A stretch of DNA of 49,865 bases from Mollicutes bacterium (GTDB taxonomy: Bacteria; Bacillota_I; Bacilli_A; Izemoplasmatales; Izemoplasmataceae), in NCBI GenBank assembly GCA_003551005.1, contig PULR01000049.1, forward strand, positions 1 to 49,865, written 5' to 3'. The notes beneath the pieces are model-generated. The model had not been told where the DNA came from, did not search any database, and saw only the letters and a program-made list of their open reading frames with translations. Numbering within the stretch: position 1 is the first letter of the stretch; every line of letters starts with the position of its first letter. Of this stretch, positions 31,399-39,169 are shown piece after piece. A program made the translations under genes and the position numbers.

Positions 31399-31474
31399 TG
31401 GCGCCCCCGGCAGGATTCGAACCTGCGGCCCCGGCATTAGGAGTGCCGTGCTCTATCCCCTGAGCTACGGGGGC
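31399..31474 (-). tRNA. tRNA-Arg(CCT)
   Basis: Acceptor GCCCCCG/CGGGGGC, anticodon stem CGGCA/TGCCG with loop CTCCTAA (anticodon CCT), T-arm GCAGGTTCGAATCCTGC and encoded CCA. It may be transcribed with the DUF2085 gene upstream. Confidence 0.96.
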
Positions 31475-31509
31475 GTGGGAAGCGTCTGATGGCAGTGCCG
31501 CGCACCGAT

Positions 31510-31854
31510 CTACAAAAATAGCTGCTCGGCGATGTAGAATGCCGTGAGGAAAAGAAGCATGTTCACACCCAATCCACCGAGAAAACCGGTCGCAAAGCGC
31601 AGCCAGTTCCGGCTTTCATATCGTGTGAAGGCCTGCACGAGCGCATCGATGATCATCGGCGCAAGCAGCGCGGGAACCATCCACCAGGCGGTAGGCACAA
31701 AAAACAGTATGAAATAGCCACTAAGAAAACCCGCAATCTCCCCCGTGCAACGAGCGCAGACAACAAACGGCCGCCCCTTGCAGCTAAACGAACGGTCCGC
31801 ACGCTGATGACACCCCATCACCATGGGCAGGTAGCGTTCGATGCGTTCCTTCAT
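31510..31854 (-). CDS. DUF2085 membrane protein
   Basis: A 114-residue protein with the DUF2085 pattern: GCHQRADRSFSCKGRPFVVCARCTGE in outline (Cys-His-Gln, Arg-Ser-Phe, then CARCTG), followed by three hydrophobic helices with an Asp-x4-Gln in the second (DALVQAF). Function unknown for the family; the conserved Cys suggest metal or redox chemistry near the membrane. The start overlaps the upstream gene by four bases (ATGA type), so the two are coupled. Confidence 0.88.
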   Translation of the reverse strand: MKERIERYLPMVMGCHQRADRSFSCKGRPFVVCARCTGEIAGFLSGYFILFFVPTAWWMVPALLAPMIIDALVQAFTRYESRNWLRFATGFLGGLGVNMLLFLTAFYIAEQLFL

Positions 31855-32138
31855 AGCAGAAGATAGAGTCCGAGGGCTTCAGACAACATGGCGACCATGA
31901 AGATTATCGCGATAATCAACAGGTAGATGATGACGAACGCAAAGGGGAGCACCACGCTGATCAACGCGCCGATACCCGCGTATTTCGCGTCCTGCGGGCG
32001 TTCCTGTCGCCAGACGAGAAACAGCACGAGTCCGGCTACCGGCACGCAGAAACCGATGATGGCATATCCGGCGTTGCCGGTATCCCTCGACGCTTCGACT
32101 TCGCTGGCTGCGGGTGCCTGCTGGGGTTGTTGAGTCAT
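31851..32138 (-). CDS. Small two-helix membrane protein with Gln-rich N-terminus (paralogue A)
   Basis: About 95 residues. A polar MTQQPQQAPAASE tail is followed by GFCVPVAGLVLFLVWRQERP, then QDAKYAGIGALISVV and a long C-terminal helix. It is clearly paralogous to the gene at 32280-32543. No function known. The start at 32138 follows GGAGGTC; upstream ATGs lack an SD. It is co-transcribed with DUF2085. Confidence 0.8.
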   Translation of the reverse strand: MTQQPQQAPAASEVEASRDTGNAGYAIIGFCVPVAGLVLFLVWRQERPQDAKYAGIGALISVVLPFAFVIIYLLIIAIIFMVAMLSEALGLYLLL

Positions 32139-32201
32139 GGCATGACCTCCAATAATATATAATATCCCCACGCACTGGGGTTGGGATGGATAAAGAAAGG
32201 A

Positions 32202-32217
32202 CCGCGCTTCGGCGCGG
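32202..32217 (-). terminator. Possible terminator after the second small membrane gene
   Basis: CCGCGC/GCGCGG with a tetraloop (32202-32217), followed on the minus strand by TCCTTTCTTT; the T tract is interrupted. Confidence 0.4.
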
Positions 32218-32279
32218 CCGCTTCAAGCAAATCAGACGACACCCGGCATGGAACACGCTTCTGCCGGGATGCACCTTTT

Positions 32280-32543
32280 TTACGCAGCTCCGCCGGCGAC
32301 GCCTAGGAGCACGAAAAGGATGATCCAGAGAATCCAGAAAACGACGTACGCGATGACAGCGATTAATGCGCCGATACCAGCATACTTCGCATCATAAGGA
32401 CGATCCTGGTTCCACACAAGGAATAGAATGAGGCCGACAAGCGGGATGCAGAAACCAAGTACGCCCCATGCCTTGTTCTGAGTATCCCTCGGATAACTCG
32501 GTGGTGTCTGCTGTTGCGGTTGCTGTCCGTTTTGTTCGTTCAC
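32280..32543 (-). CDS. Small two-helix membrane protein with Gln-rich N-terminus (paralogue B)
   Basis: About 87 residues. The Gln-rich tail (NEQNGQQPQQQTPPSYP) leads into GFCIPLVGLILFLVWNQDRP and YDAKYAGIGALIAVI, matching paralogue A nearly residue for residue, then a Trp/Ile-rich C-terminal helix. The start is a GTG at 32543 with AGGAGGAG upstream; a longer ATG reading at 32585 lacks an SD. Function unknown; a DUF-type small membrane protein. Confidence 0.78.
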   Translation of the reverse strand: MNEQNGQQPQQQTPPSYPRDTQNKAWGVLGFCIPLVGLILFLVWNQDRPYDAKYAGIGALIAVIAYVVFWILWIILFVLLGVAGGAA

Positions 32544-32662
32544 CTTGAACTCCTCCTTAAGATCTTTAGGTGCTTGGTGAAGCATAAGTTACGGTTCAGT
32601 GTGTAGTAAATTGTATCGAATATTGCGGGAGACGTCAAGCTCGACCGCATGTGTGGACAATA

Positions 32663-32739
32663 TGGCGTTCCGGGAGGGACTCGAACCCTCGACCTGCAGC
32701 TTCGGAGGCTGCCACTCTATCCAACTGAGCTACCGGAAC
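32663..32739 (-). tRNA. tRNA-Arg(CCG)
   Basis: Acceptor GTTCCGG/CCGGAAC, D-arm TAGCTCAGTTGGATAGAG, anticodon stem GCAGC/GCTGC with loop CTCCGAA (anticodon CCG), T-arm GAGGGTTCGAGTCCCTC and encoded CCA. Confidence 0.96.
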
Positions 32740-32776
32740 ACGATACGTGGTGCATTCCTTTCAACCGACACGTCGC

Positions 32777-32805
32777 ATTATACCACACGGGGCTGCGCGG
32801 GACAA
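32777..32805 (-). promoter_or_regulatory. Promoter of tRNA-Arg(CCG)
   Basis: Minus strand TTGTCC (32800-32805), 17-base spacer, TATAAT with TGG extension (32777-32782). Confidence 0.7.
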
Positions 32806-32913
32806 CACTCGGCCGAAAGGAGACGCGCCTTGCTTCTTTTTGGATGGCTACCTTTCTCCTCGAAGAAACATCGCGGGCTCCCCTTATAAAGTAATGCACT
32901 TCATCGGCATGGT

Positions 32914-33015
32914 TCAACGCTGTCGACGAAGATAGGAGAGCACCAGCCAGACCATCAGAAAAAGCAGCAAGAGGACAAGAATCTGTTCCCAGCTCAACGT
33001 CAGCTCGAATTGCAC
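32914..33015 (-). CDS. 33-residue single-helix membrane protein
   Basis: A GTG start at 33015 with GGGAGG upstream opens a 34-codon frame: MQFELTLSWEQILVLL, then a strongly hydrophobic helix LLFLMVWLVLSYL and the basic tail RRQR. An extended -10 (TGGTATAAT, 33034-33039 on the minus strand) lies about 20 bases before it. The features of a real small membrane protein are all there: SD, promoter, one helix, positive-inside tail. No family recognised. Confidence 0.6.
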   Translation of the reverse strand: MQFELTLSWEQILVLLLLFLMVWLVLSYLRRQR

Positions 33016-33049
33016 CACGCCACCTCCCAGCTTATTATACCATGAGAAA

Positions 33050-33067
33050 GGGGCGCATCAGCGCCCC
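33050..33067 (-). terminator. Terminator of the hydrogenase operon
   Basis: GGGGCGC-TGAT-GCGCCCC on the minus strand (33050-33067) followed by TTTCT, directly after the hydA stop. Confidence 0.8.
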
Positions 33068-33078
33068 ATTTCCATGAT

Positions 33079-34833
33079 TCAGATTCTTTCTTTCGCACTG
33101 TAGCTCGTATGCAGCAACCGATGCGCCCGCTCGCTGCCGGGCTTTCCGAGATAGGCCTCGTAAGCCTCCTTGACAAGCGGATTCTCGTGGGATTTCCTGA
33201 TGGGCATGTCTTTGTCGATGCGATAGAGCGCTTCGGCCCGACGTCTGAGCGTCGAGACATCGCCATGGTGGTAGGGCTGTCCGCCGCCGCCGATGCAGCC
33301 GCCGGGACAGGCCATGATCTCGATCGCGTCGAAATCGCTCTTGCCGTCACGGATGTCTTCAAGCAGCCTGCGGGCATTGCCGAGCTCATGGGCGATGCCC
33401 ACCCGCAAGGTCCGCTCGCCGAGGTCGATCGTCGCCTCGCGCACACCCTCGATGCCGCGAAGGTCCTTGAAATTGACTTCGCCGATCTCTTTTCCCGTCA
33501 GCATCTCATAGGCGGTGCGGGTCGTGGCCTCGATGACGCCGCCGGTCGTGCCGAAGATGGCCGCCGCACCGGTCGATTCCCCGAGCAGCCGGTCAAAGGG
33601 CTTATCGGGCAGCGACCTGAAGTCGATGGCCGCCTCCTTGATCATGCGGGCGAGCTCGCGGGTGGTGAGGACCTGGTCGACATTGGCGTATCCTTCTTCG
33701 CTGAGTTCTTCTCTTGCGGCCTCGCTTTTCTTGGCCACACAGGGCATGATCGAGACCATCTCAATGTCGGCGGGGGAAAGGCCGGACTGTTCGGCGTAAT
33801 AACTCTTGGCCATCGCGCCGACCATCGACTGCGGGGATTTGCACGAAGAGGGCACATCGAGCAGCTCGGGGAACTGATGCTCGATGAACTGCACCCAGGC
33901 GGGGCAGCACGAAGTGAGCATGGGCAGAGTTCCTCCGGATTCAATGCGCTCGGAAAGCTCCTTGGCCTCCTCGACAATGGTGAGGTCCGCGCCGAAGTTG
34001 GTATCGAAGACGGTATCGAAGCCCAGACGCTTGAGGGCGCTGACGACTTTTCCGGTCGAGATTTCGCCGGGGTCGTAGCCGAACTCCTCGCCCAGCGCGA
34101 CGCGCACGGCCGGAGCGACCTGCACGATGGTGTGCTTGCGCTCGTCGTTGAGCGCCTTCCAGACCGCCGAGGTCGCGTCGATTTCGGCGAGCGCGGCGGT
34201 CGGACAGACGCTGACGCACTGTCCGCAGTACGTGCAGCTGGTCTGATCGAGCGGCAGGTGGAAGGCGGTGCCGGCGACCACGTCGAAACCGCGTTCGAGC
34301 GGTGAGAGCACGCCGACGGTCTGCACCTCGTTGCACATCGTGATGCAGCGTCGGCACATGATGCATTTGTTGGGGTCCTTGATGATGGCCTGCGAGGATT
34401 CATCGATGGGATGGTTCATCTTCTCGCCGCGGTAGTGGATTTCCTTGATGTTCATCTCGTGGGAGAGATTCTGCAGCTCGCAGTCGAGATTCTTCACACA
34501 GGTCAGACAGTCGCGCGGGTGGTTGGAAAGCAGCAGCTCAAGGCTGGTCCGTCTGGCCATGACGGCCTTCAGCGAGTCGGTCTGGATGCGCATGCCCTCG
34601 CTGACCTCCTGCGAACAGGCGGGAAGCACCCGGCCGCTCCCTTCATCCTCGATGACGCAGACACGACAGTTGGCCGACTGGTTGACAGCGTCCAGCTCAT
34701 GCAGGTTGAGATGACAGAGTGTGGGAATATTCACCCCGGCCTTCTGAGCGGCCTCGAGGATGGTCGAGCCTTTCTCGACGTTGACGTCGATATCGTTGAC
34801 ACTACAGGTGATCATCTTGTCGATCAGTTTCAT
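33079..34833 (-). CDS. hydA: [FeFe]-hydrogenase catalytic subunit HydA
   Basis: About 584 residues. N-terminal [2Fe-2S] domain (NIPTLCHLNLHELDAVNQSA, NCRVCVIE), then the His-Cys3 cluster HPRDCLTCVKNLDCEL, two [4Fe-4S] clusters (CIMCRRCITMCNEVQ and CTYCGQCVSVCPTAA) and the H-cluster domain with TSCCPAW, MPCVAKK and ACPGGCIGGGGQP. These are the three diagnostic L-motifs, so it should make or oxidise H2. The frame is open far upstream inside hydB; ATG 34833 has AGGAGGGC before it. Gene order hydC-hydB-hydA matches electron-bifurcating NADH/ferredoxin hydrogenases. Maturases are not in view. Confidence 0.95.
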   Translation of the reverse strand: MKLIDKMITCSVNDIDVNVEKGSTILEAAQKAGVNIPTLCHLNLHELDAVNQSANCRVCVIEDEGSGRVLPACSQEVSEGMRIQTDSLKAVMARRTSLELLLSNHPRDCLTCVKNLDCELQNLSHEMNIKEIHYRGEKMNHPIDESSQAIIKDPNKCIMCRRCITMCNEVQTVGVLSPLERGFDVVAGTAFHLPLDQTSCTYCGQCVSVCPTAALAEIDATSAVWKALNDERKHTIVQVAPAVRVALGEEFGYDPGEISTGKVVSALKRLGFDTVFDTNFGADLTIVEEAKELSERIESGGTLPMLTSCCPAWVQFIEHQFPELLDVPSSCKSPQSMVGAMAKSYYAEQSGLSPADIEMVSIMPCVAKKSEAAREELSEEGYANVDQVLTTRELARMIKEAAIDFRSLPDKPFDRLLGESTGAAAIFGTTGGVIEATTRTAYEMLTGKEIGEVNFKDLRGIEGVREATIDLGERTLRVGIAHELGNARRLLEDIRDGKSDFDAIEIMACPGGCIGGGGQPYHHGDVSTLRRRAEALYRIDKDMPIRKSHENPLVKEAYEAYLGKPGSERAHRLLHTSYSAKERI

Positions 34834-34843
34834 GGAAGCCCTC

Positions 34844-36664
34844 CTAAGGTCGGATGATGGCGTCTTTGGGACAGACGGAATAGCAGGCGCCGCAGGCGGT
34901 GCAGGCGGCTTCGTCGATAATGTGCGTCTCGCGGACCTCGCCTTCGATGCAATCGACGGGGCAGACCCGCTTGCATTTCGTACAGCCGATGCAGAGGTCC
35001 GCATCGATGGCGTAAGCGGTCCGCTTCGTACGGTAGGCATAAGCCATGTATTCATCGGGGAAGGCATCGAGCGTGGAGAGCACGGGGTTGGGGGCCGACT
35101 GCCCGAGCCCGCACAGCGAGGCAAGCTGGATGTTCTCGCCCAGCATGCGCAGCCGCTGCAGATCTTCAGGGACGCCTTCCATCTCGGTAAGGCGATCGAG
35201 AATCTCGTACATACGCTTCGTGCCCACCCGACAAGGGGTGCATTTTCCGCAGGATTCATCCTGGGTGAAATCGAGATAGAATTTGGCGATCTCGACCATA
35301 TCGCTCGTCTCATCCATCACGATCAGCCCGCCGGAGCCCATCATCGCACCGATCGCATCTAGCGAATCGTAATCGATGGGCGTGTCGAAGTGCTCCTTGG
35401 TGATCACACCGCCGGAGGGACCGCCGATCTGGACGGCCTTGACGGGTTCCTTGCCGGAGGGCCCGCCGCCGATCTCATAGACGATTTCATTGAAGGTGAT
35501 GCCCATAGGCACCTCGACGAGACCGATGTTCTTGACGTTGCCGGCGAGGGCGAAGACCTTGGTCCCCTTCGAACCTTCAGTGCCGACGGAGGCGAACCAT
35601 TCGGGGCCGTTGAGGAGAATCTGCGGTATATTGGCGAAGGTCTCGACGTTGTTGACCGTCGAGGGTTTGCCCCGGAACCCGCGCTGACTGGGGAAGGGGG
35701 GCTTGGTGGTGGGTTCGCCGCGCTGCCCCTCCATGGAATGGATGAGGGCCGTCTCTTCGCCGCAGACGAACGCCCCGGCACCGAGCTTGATCTCGATGTC
35801 GAAATCGAAGCCGCTGCCGAAGAGGTCCTTACCGAGAAAGCCATGTTCACGGGCGTCATCCAGCGCGGCGCGCAAGGGTTCGATTGAAGTGGCGTATTCG
35901 GCCCGGATGTAGATGTATCCCTGATTCGCGCCCGTGGCGTAGGCGCCGATGGCCATCGCCTCAATCAGGGTGTGGGGGTCGCCCTCGATGATGCTGCGGT
36001 CCATGAAGGCGCCGGGATCACCTTCGTCCGCATTGCAGATGATGTATTTCTCATCGCTTGATTCCTGAAGGGTGAACTCCCATTTCCTGCCGGTCGGGAA
36101 ACCGCCGCCTCCGCGACCGCGCAGACCGCTTTGCTTGATTATCTCGACGACTTCCTGCGACGTCATCTCACTAAGCGCGATACCGAGCGCTTCATAGCCG
36201 TCCTGTTTGATGTAGTGCTCGATGCGCCAGGGGTCGATGCGGCCGCAGTTCTTGAGGGCGATGCGCTTTTGCTTCTTGTAGAAGCCCATCTCCTGCGTGC
36301 TTTTGACAAGCCCGGCCTCCGGGTCCTCGTAAAGGAGACGTTCGACGATATTGCCGCGCTTGAGGTGTTCATCGACGATCTCATCGACGTCCTTGAGGGT
36401 CACCTTGCCGTAGGCGACACCCTCGGGTTCAAGCAACAGCACCGGCCCGAGTCCGCAGAAGCGTACACAGCCCGTGCGCACGAGTTCGACCTCGGCCTCG
36501 AGGGGTTCCGCCTTGATGCGTTCACGCAGGCGCTCGATGAGCAGATCGCTGTCGCTCGAGAGGCACGACGTGCCTGCGCAGGCGTAAAGCGTCAGTTTCT
36601 TCGATTCGACGGGCGGCAGCTTTTCCCTCCACTGCCGTAGGCTCTCAAGGCTGTCAATCTTCAC
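34844..36664 (-). CDS. hydB: HydB / NuoF-like NADH-binding hydrogenase subunit
   Basis: About 606 residues. A thioredoxin-like [2Fe-2S] domain (TLYACAGTSCLSSDS, RTGCVRFCGLGPVLL) is followed by the NuoF core with the FMN/NADH loop GRGGGGFPTGRKW and ADEGDPGAFMDR, the [4Fe-4S] site ESCGKCTPCRVGT, and two C-terminal ferredoxin clusters (CIGCTKCKRVCPVDC, CTACGACYSVCP). It is the electron-branching subunit of a HydABC complex. The chosen start is a GTG at 36664, inside the end of hydC, with CGGAGTGG upstream; a longer ATG reading is less convincing. Confidence 0.94.
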   Translation of the reverse strand: MKIDSLESLRQWREKLPPVESKKLTLYACAGTSCLSSDSDLLIERLRERIKAEPLEAEVELVRTGCVRFCGLGPVLLLEPEGVAYGKVTLKDVDEIVDEHLKRGNIVERLLYEDPEAGLVKSTQEMGFYKKQKRIALKNCGRIDPWRIEHYIKQDGYEALGIALSEMTSQEVVEIIKQSGLRGRGGGGFPTGRKWEFTLQESSDEKYIICNADEGDPGAFMDRSIIEGDPHTLIEAMAIGAYATGANQGYIYIRAEYATSIEPLRAALDDAREHGFLGKDLFGSGFDFDIEIKLGAGAFVCGEETALIHSMEGQRGEPTTKPPFPSQRGFRGKPSTVNNVETFANIPQILLNGPEWFASVGTEGSKGTKVFALAGNVKNIGLVEVPMGITFNEIVYEIGGGPSGKEPVKAVQIGGPSGGVITKEHFDTPIDYDSLDAIGAMMGSGGLIVMDETSDMVEIAKFYLDFTQDESCGKCTPCRVGTKRMYEILDRLTEMEGVPEDLQRLRMLGENIQLASLCGLGQSAPNPVLSTLDAFPDEYMAYAYRTKRTAYAIDADLCIGCTKCKRVCPVDCIEGEVRETHIIDEAACTACGACYSVCPKDAIIRP

Positions 36665-37169
36665 GACGACCACTCCGCTTGTACTGACGGATGATGTCGT
36701 CGACGTCTTCGACACCGACGTTGCCGTAGACCTTCTCGTTTATGGTGAGCACGGGCGCTAATCCGCACGCGCCGATGCAACGGACGTCCTCAACGGTGAA
36801 CAGGCCGTCCTCGCTCATCTTGCCTTTCTCGGAGCCGGTCAGCTCGAGGATACGCTCGAGAACCTTGTCCGCGCCTTTGACGAAACACGCCGTCCCCATG
36901 CAGACGCTGATGGTGTATTTGCCACGCGGCTCTTCGCTGAACAGCGAATAGAACGTGACCACGCCGTTCACCGTCGCCGAGGGGAGATCGAGGCGCTTCG
37001 CGACGTAGCGCTGAAGGTTGTGCGGGAGGTAGCCGAACTGCTGCTGCGCGAAGTGCAGCACATGAATCAGCTCCTCTTCCGGGTCGCCGGTGATCTTGTC
37101 GATGTAGTTGTCCAGTTCGACGAGACGTGTTTCGTCGAGGTCAGTGATGTCGAGCACGTCTTTTTTCAT
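36654..37169 (-). CDS. hydC: HydC / NuoE-like [2Fe-2S] subunit
   Basis: About 171 residues of the NuoE family. The four cluster cysteines are in VCMGTACFVKG and DVRCIGACGLAP. The N-terminal helical region contains HFAQQQFGYLPHNLQRYVA and ATVNGVVTFYSLF, both typical. It relays electrons between NADH and HydB. ATG 37169 has GGAGGG upstream and a promoter at 37200-37228. First gene of the operon. Confidence 0.94.
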   Translation of the reverse strand: MKKDVLDITDLDETRLVELDNYIDKITGDPEEELIHVLHFAQQQFGYLPHNLQRYVAKRLDLPSATVNGVVTFYSLFSEEPRGKYTISVCMGTACFVKGADKVLERILELTGSEKGKMSEDGLFTVEDVRCIGACGLAPVLTINEKVYGNVGVEDVDDIIRQYKRSGRRED

Positions 37170-37199
37170 AAACACCCTCCTACCATTATGTCCATGATT

Positions 37200-37228
37200 A
37201 TTCTACCCTTCCTGGCTGTCGGTGTAAA
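37200..37228 (-). promoter_or_regulatory. Promoter of hydCBA
   Basis: Minus strand TTTACA (37223-37228), 17-base spacer, TAGAAT (37200-37205). An imperfect AT-rich dyad centred on ACAGA-AAA-TCTGT lies about 50 bases further upstream (about 37268-37290) and may be an operator. Confidence 0.65.
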
Positions 37229-37304
37229 TGTTTTTCGAGACTTCATCAAGGGAAAACGTTTTTATTTGTATTACAGAAAATCTGTATTATGGATTTTGCG
37301 TAAT

Positions 37305-37329
37305 AAAAAAGCCCGTCTGTTTGACGGGC
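37305..37329 (-). terminator. Terminator after the 52-residue protein
   Basis: GCCCGTC (37311-37317) pairs with GACGGGC (37323-37329); a T run follows on the minus strand. Confidence 0.85.
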
Positions 37330-37345
37330 ACGGGTGCAGCGGTTG

Positions 37346-37504
37346 CTAATCGGCTTCGCGCCGCTTTTTAAGCACGTTATGGACGACAATGCGAAGCGCC
37401 ACGTAGCCGGCGAACAGGCCGGCGCCGAGCGGGAATCCCACGGCATCGGCAAACAGCATCGCCATGAGCAGAATTAGAAATACAATGACGTCGAGCGGTT
37501 TCAT
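37346..37504 (-). CDS. 52-residue small membrane protein
   Basis: ATG at 37504 with AGGAGG 5 bases upstream. The protein starts MKPLDVIVFLILLMAMLF, continues with a Gly-rich second hydrophobic stretch (GFPLGAGLFAGYVALRIVV) and ends in the basic tail KKRREAD. It has two short helices and its own terminator. No family recognised. The SD, codon pattern and terminator make it a confident small gene. Confidence 0.75.
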   Translation of the reverse strand: MKPLDVIVFLILLMAMLFADAVGFPLGAGLFAGYVALRIVVHNVLKKRREAD

Positions 37505-37573
37505 CATATCCTCCTATCGGTAAAGAAGCCGCCCAGATTGGACGGTATCTTCACTTTATCATATGTATTGGTT

Positions 37574-38146
37574 TCATTCAAGGCGACCGGATGGCTTGAT
37601 AAACAAATCACTCGTCGAGGCCGGCGTAGCGGATGCGGGGATGGAATATTGTGCTCGAAGCCGCCCGAGAAAGGCATCGGTTTCGCGGGCGAGCGTTTCA
37701 AGCGTATCAAGCGCTGGGAAAACGTCGCCTTCGAAGGCGGTCAGGTGCACGATGGCCTTATCGCGGATATGAATCAGTTTGTGTATGAGCCGGGCGTGCC
37801 GGCTCGCCAGGCGTTCGCCGGCCAGCTGAAGATCACGGATATCGCCGGCTTCAGCGAGCACATGCTGGTGGCGCTTGAGAAATTCAAGCAGTTCAGGCAG
37901 GTTGCGGAGATCTTTTGAACGCAGTCGCCTTTCGAACACTTTCGCGAGGATGACGCAGGCTTCCTCGACGCGTGCTCGGCGCACCCATTCGTAAAAGGCG
38001 GGGGATTGACGATAGAGGCGTTCTCCTGCTTTCGAGGCGAGGCGTCTGAGGAAATGAATCGCGTCCAGCGCCCGGGCGCATTCCTGATCAAGCCTTCCCA
38101 CCCGGCGTTTAAGCGCCGCTTCAACATAAGGATCGGAAAGACTCAT
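37574..38146 (-). CDS. HEPN/AbiU2-like helical protein
   Basis: About 190 residues, all helical and rich in Arg. Near the C-terminal third, KLIHIRDKAIVHLTAFEGDV carries an Rx5H signature (RDKAIVH) like the RNA-cleaving motif of HEPN domains, in a setting resembling the AbiU2 type. No partner nucleotidyltransferase or antitoxin gene is adjacent, so if it is a toxin it acts alone or the motif is non-catalytic. ATG 38146 has AGGAGG upstream; an ATG two codons earlier is possible. The promoter is at 38254-38282. Confidence 0.65.
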   Translation of the reverse strand: MSLSDPYVEAALKRRVGRLDQECARALDAIHFLRRLASKAGERLYRQSPAFYEWVRRARVEEACVILAKVFERRLRSKDLRNLPELLEFLKRHQHVLAEAGDIRDLQLAGERLASRHARLIHKLIHIRDKAIVHLTAFEGDVFPALDTLETLARETDAFLGRLRAQYSIPASATPASTSDLFIKPSGRLE

Positions 38147-38253
38147 CTGCATCCACCTCCTCGGGAAAGCTGAAAATCGGTGGGGAGAATAAGTCCCGGT
38201 GCCATGCAAATCCTTTCCGGTGTCTTTTGTTCCGGTCTCGACATCTCATCTAT

Positions 38254-38282
38254 AGTGTACCTAGCATCTACAGAATAAACAA
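38254..38282 (-). promoter_or_regulatory. Promoter of the HEPN-like gene
   Basis: Minus strand TTGTTT (38277-38282), 17-base spacer, TACACT (38254-38259), about 105 bases before the start codon. Confidence 0.5.
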
Positions 38283-39152
38283 TCAGCTGTCGAAATAGGA
38301 CAGAATCGCACGGCGCCAGTCGCGATAAGGAAGCTGAAGCAAAGCGGCCGCCCCGCGACCCTTGTCCAGCTCGCGTGCGACCTGTGCGCCATAGTAATAC
38401 CCCAGGCGGCTTTCGTGAAGATGCATCGAGGCGGCGCTTGAGAAAAGCCGTGTGTGTAGCGCCACATCCACTCTGTCTTCAAGAATGGCCTTCTGCAAGT
38501 TGAACCCGGCGCTTCGCCGGAAGCGTTGTGCGGTCTCGATCCATTGCAGTGTCAATCGTTCATCCAGAAGATTGAACCAATAGATTGCGGCGGGGGTGGC
38601 ACCCGTGAGCGCCTTCGTGAGGTGGGTGACCGCGCCTTCGGCCGCCAGGCGCTTGAAAAAGACATCCTCGGGATCGGCGTAATCACCGGGGTAGAATGTC
38701 GGCCGCAAGGCGTAGTGGATGCCATGAAGATACTCATGCGTCGCGTACGACTCCCAATCGACACGATCCTTTCGGTCTTTGGCGGCGGTCAGGTCGTAAA
38801 AGACCACCGGCCGCCCGTTTAGCAGCACAGCATGACCATCCGGTGCGCCCGGTCCAATGTAGAAGGCGAGATCGGGAACGACTCCGGTCTCCTCTTGCAG
38901 TTTTCCCGCAAGCTTCTGTAACGGCTCAAGCAGCTGCTCCACCAGAAAATCCGCAAGGTCAGGAGTGAACGATGGGATGTGCTGACGCGCACCCTCGATG
39001 AGCATGTCGATCGGGGTGTTGAACAATTTCGCACAAGCCTCGAAGAAGGCATTTTCTCGAAACGGACCGGCCGGGTCGTCGCCGGCGAGCTGTTTTCGGT
39101 CGAAACGCTGGACGTCCAGACTGGCGGGCTCTGAGGCGATGTTCCTTCTCAT
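38283..39152 (-). CDS. Putative zinc metallopeptidase (HExxH)
   Basis: About 289 residues. The zinc-binding motif is HEYLH in YATHEYLHGIHYAL (about residue 145), with a downstream Glu in LAAEGAVTHLTKAL as likely third ligand, the arrangement of DUF2268-like gluzincins. No signal peptide, so presumably cytosolic. Start 39152 is the first ATG, but it lies on the 3' edge of the terminator of the upstream gene and has no clear SD, so the N-terminus is uncertain. Substrate unknown. Confidence 0.7.
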   Translation of the reverse strand: MRRNIASEPASLDVQRFDRKQLAGDDPAGPFRENAFFEACAKLFNTPIDMLIEGARQHIPSFTPDLADFLVEQLLEPLQKLAGKLQEETGVVPDLAFYIGPGAPDGHAVLLNGRPVVFYDLTAAKDRKDRVDWESYATHEYLHGIHYALRPTFYPGDYADPEDVFFKRLAAEGAVTHLTKALTGATPAAIYWFNLLDERLTLQWIETAQRFRRSAGFNLQKAILEDRVDVALHTRLFSSAASMHLHESRLGYYYGAQVARELDKGRGAAALLQLPYRDWRRAILSYFDS

Positions 39153-39169
39153 GAGAAAAAGGCCGTCCG

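Noticed and set aside
34834-35313. N-terminal extension of hydA inside hydB
   Set aside because: The extension is the antiphase reading of hydB. The ATG at 34833 has AGGAGG and begins the ferredoxin domain.
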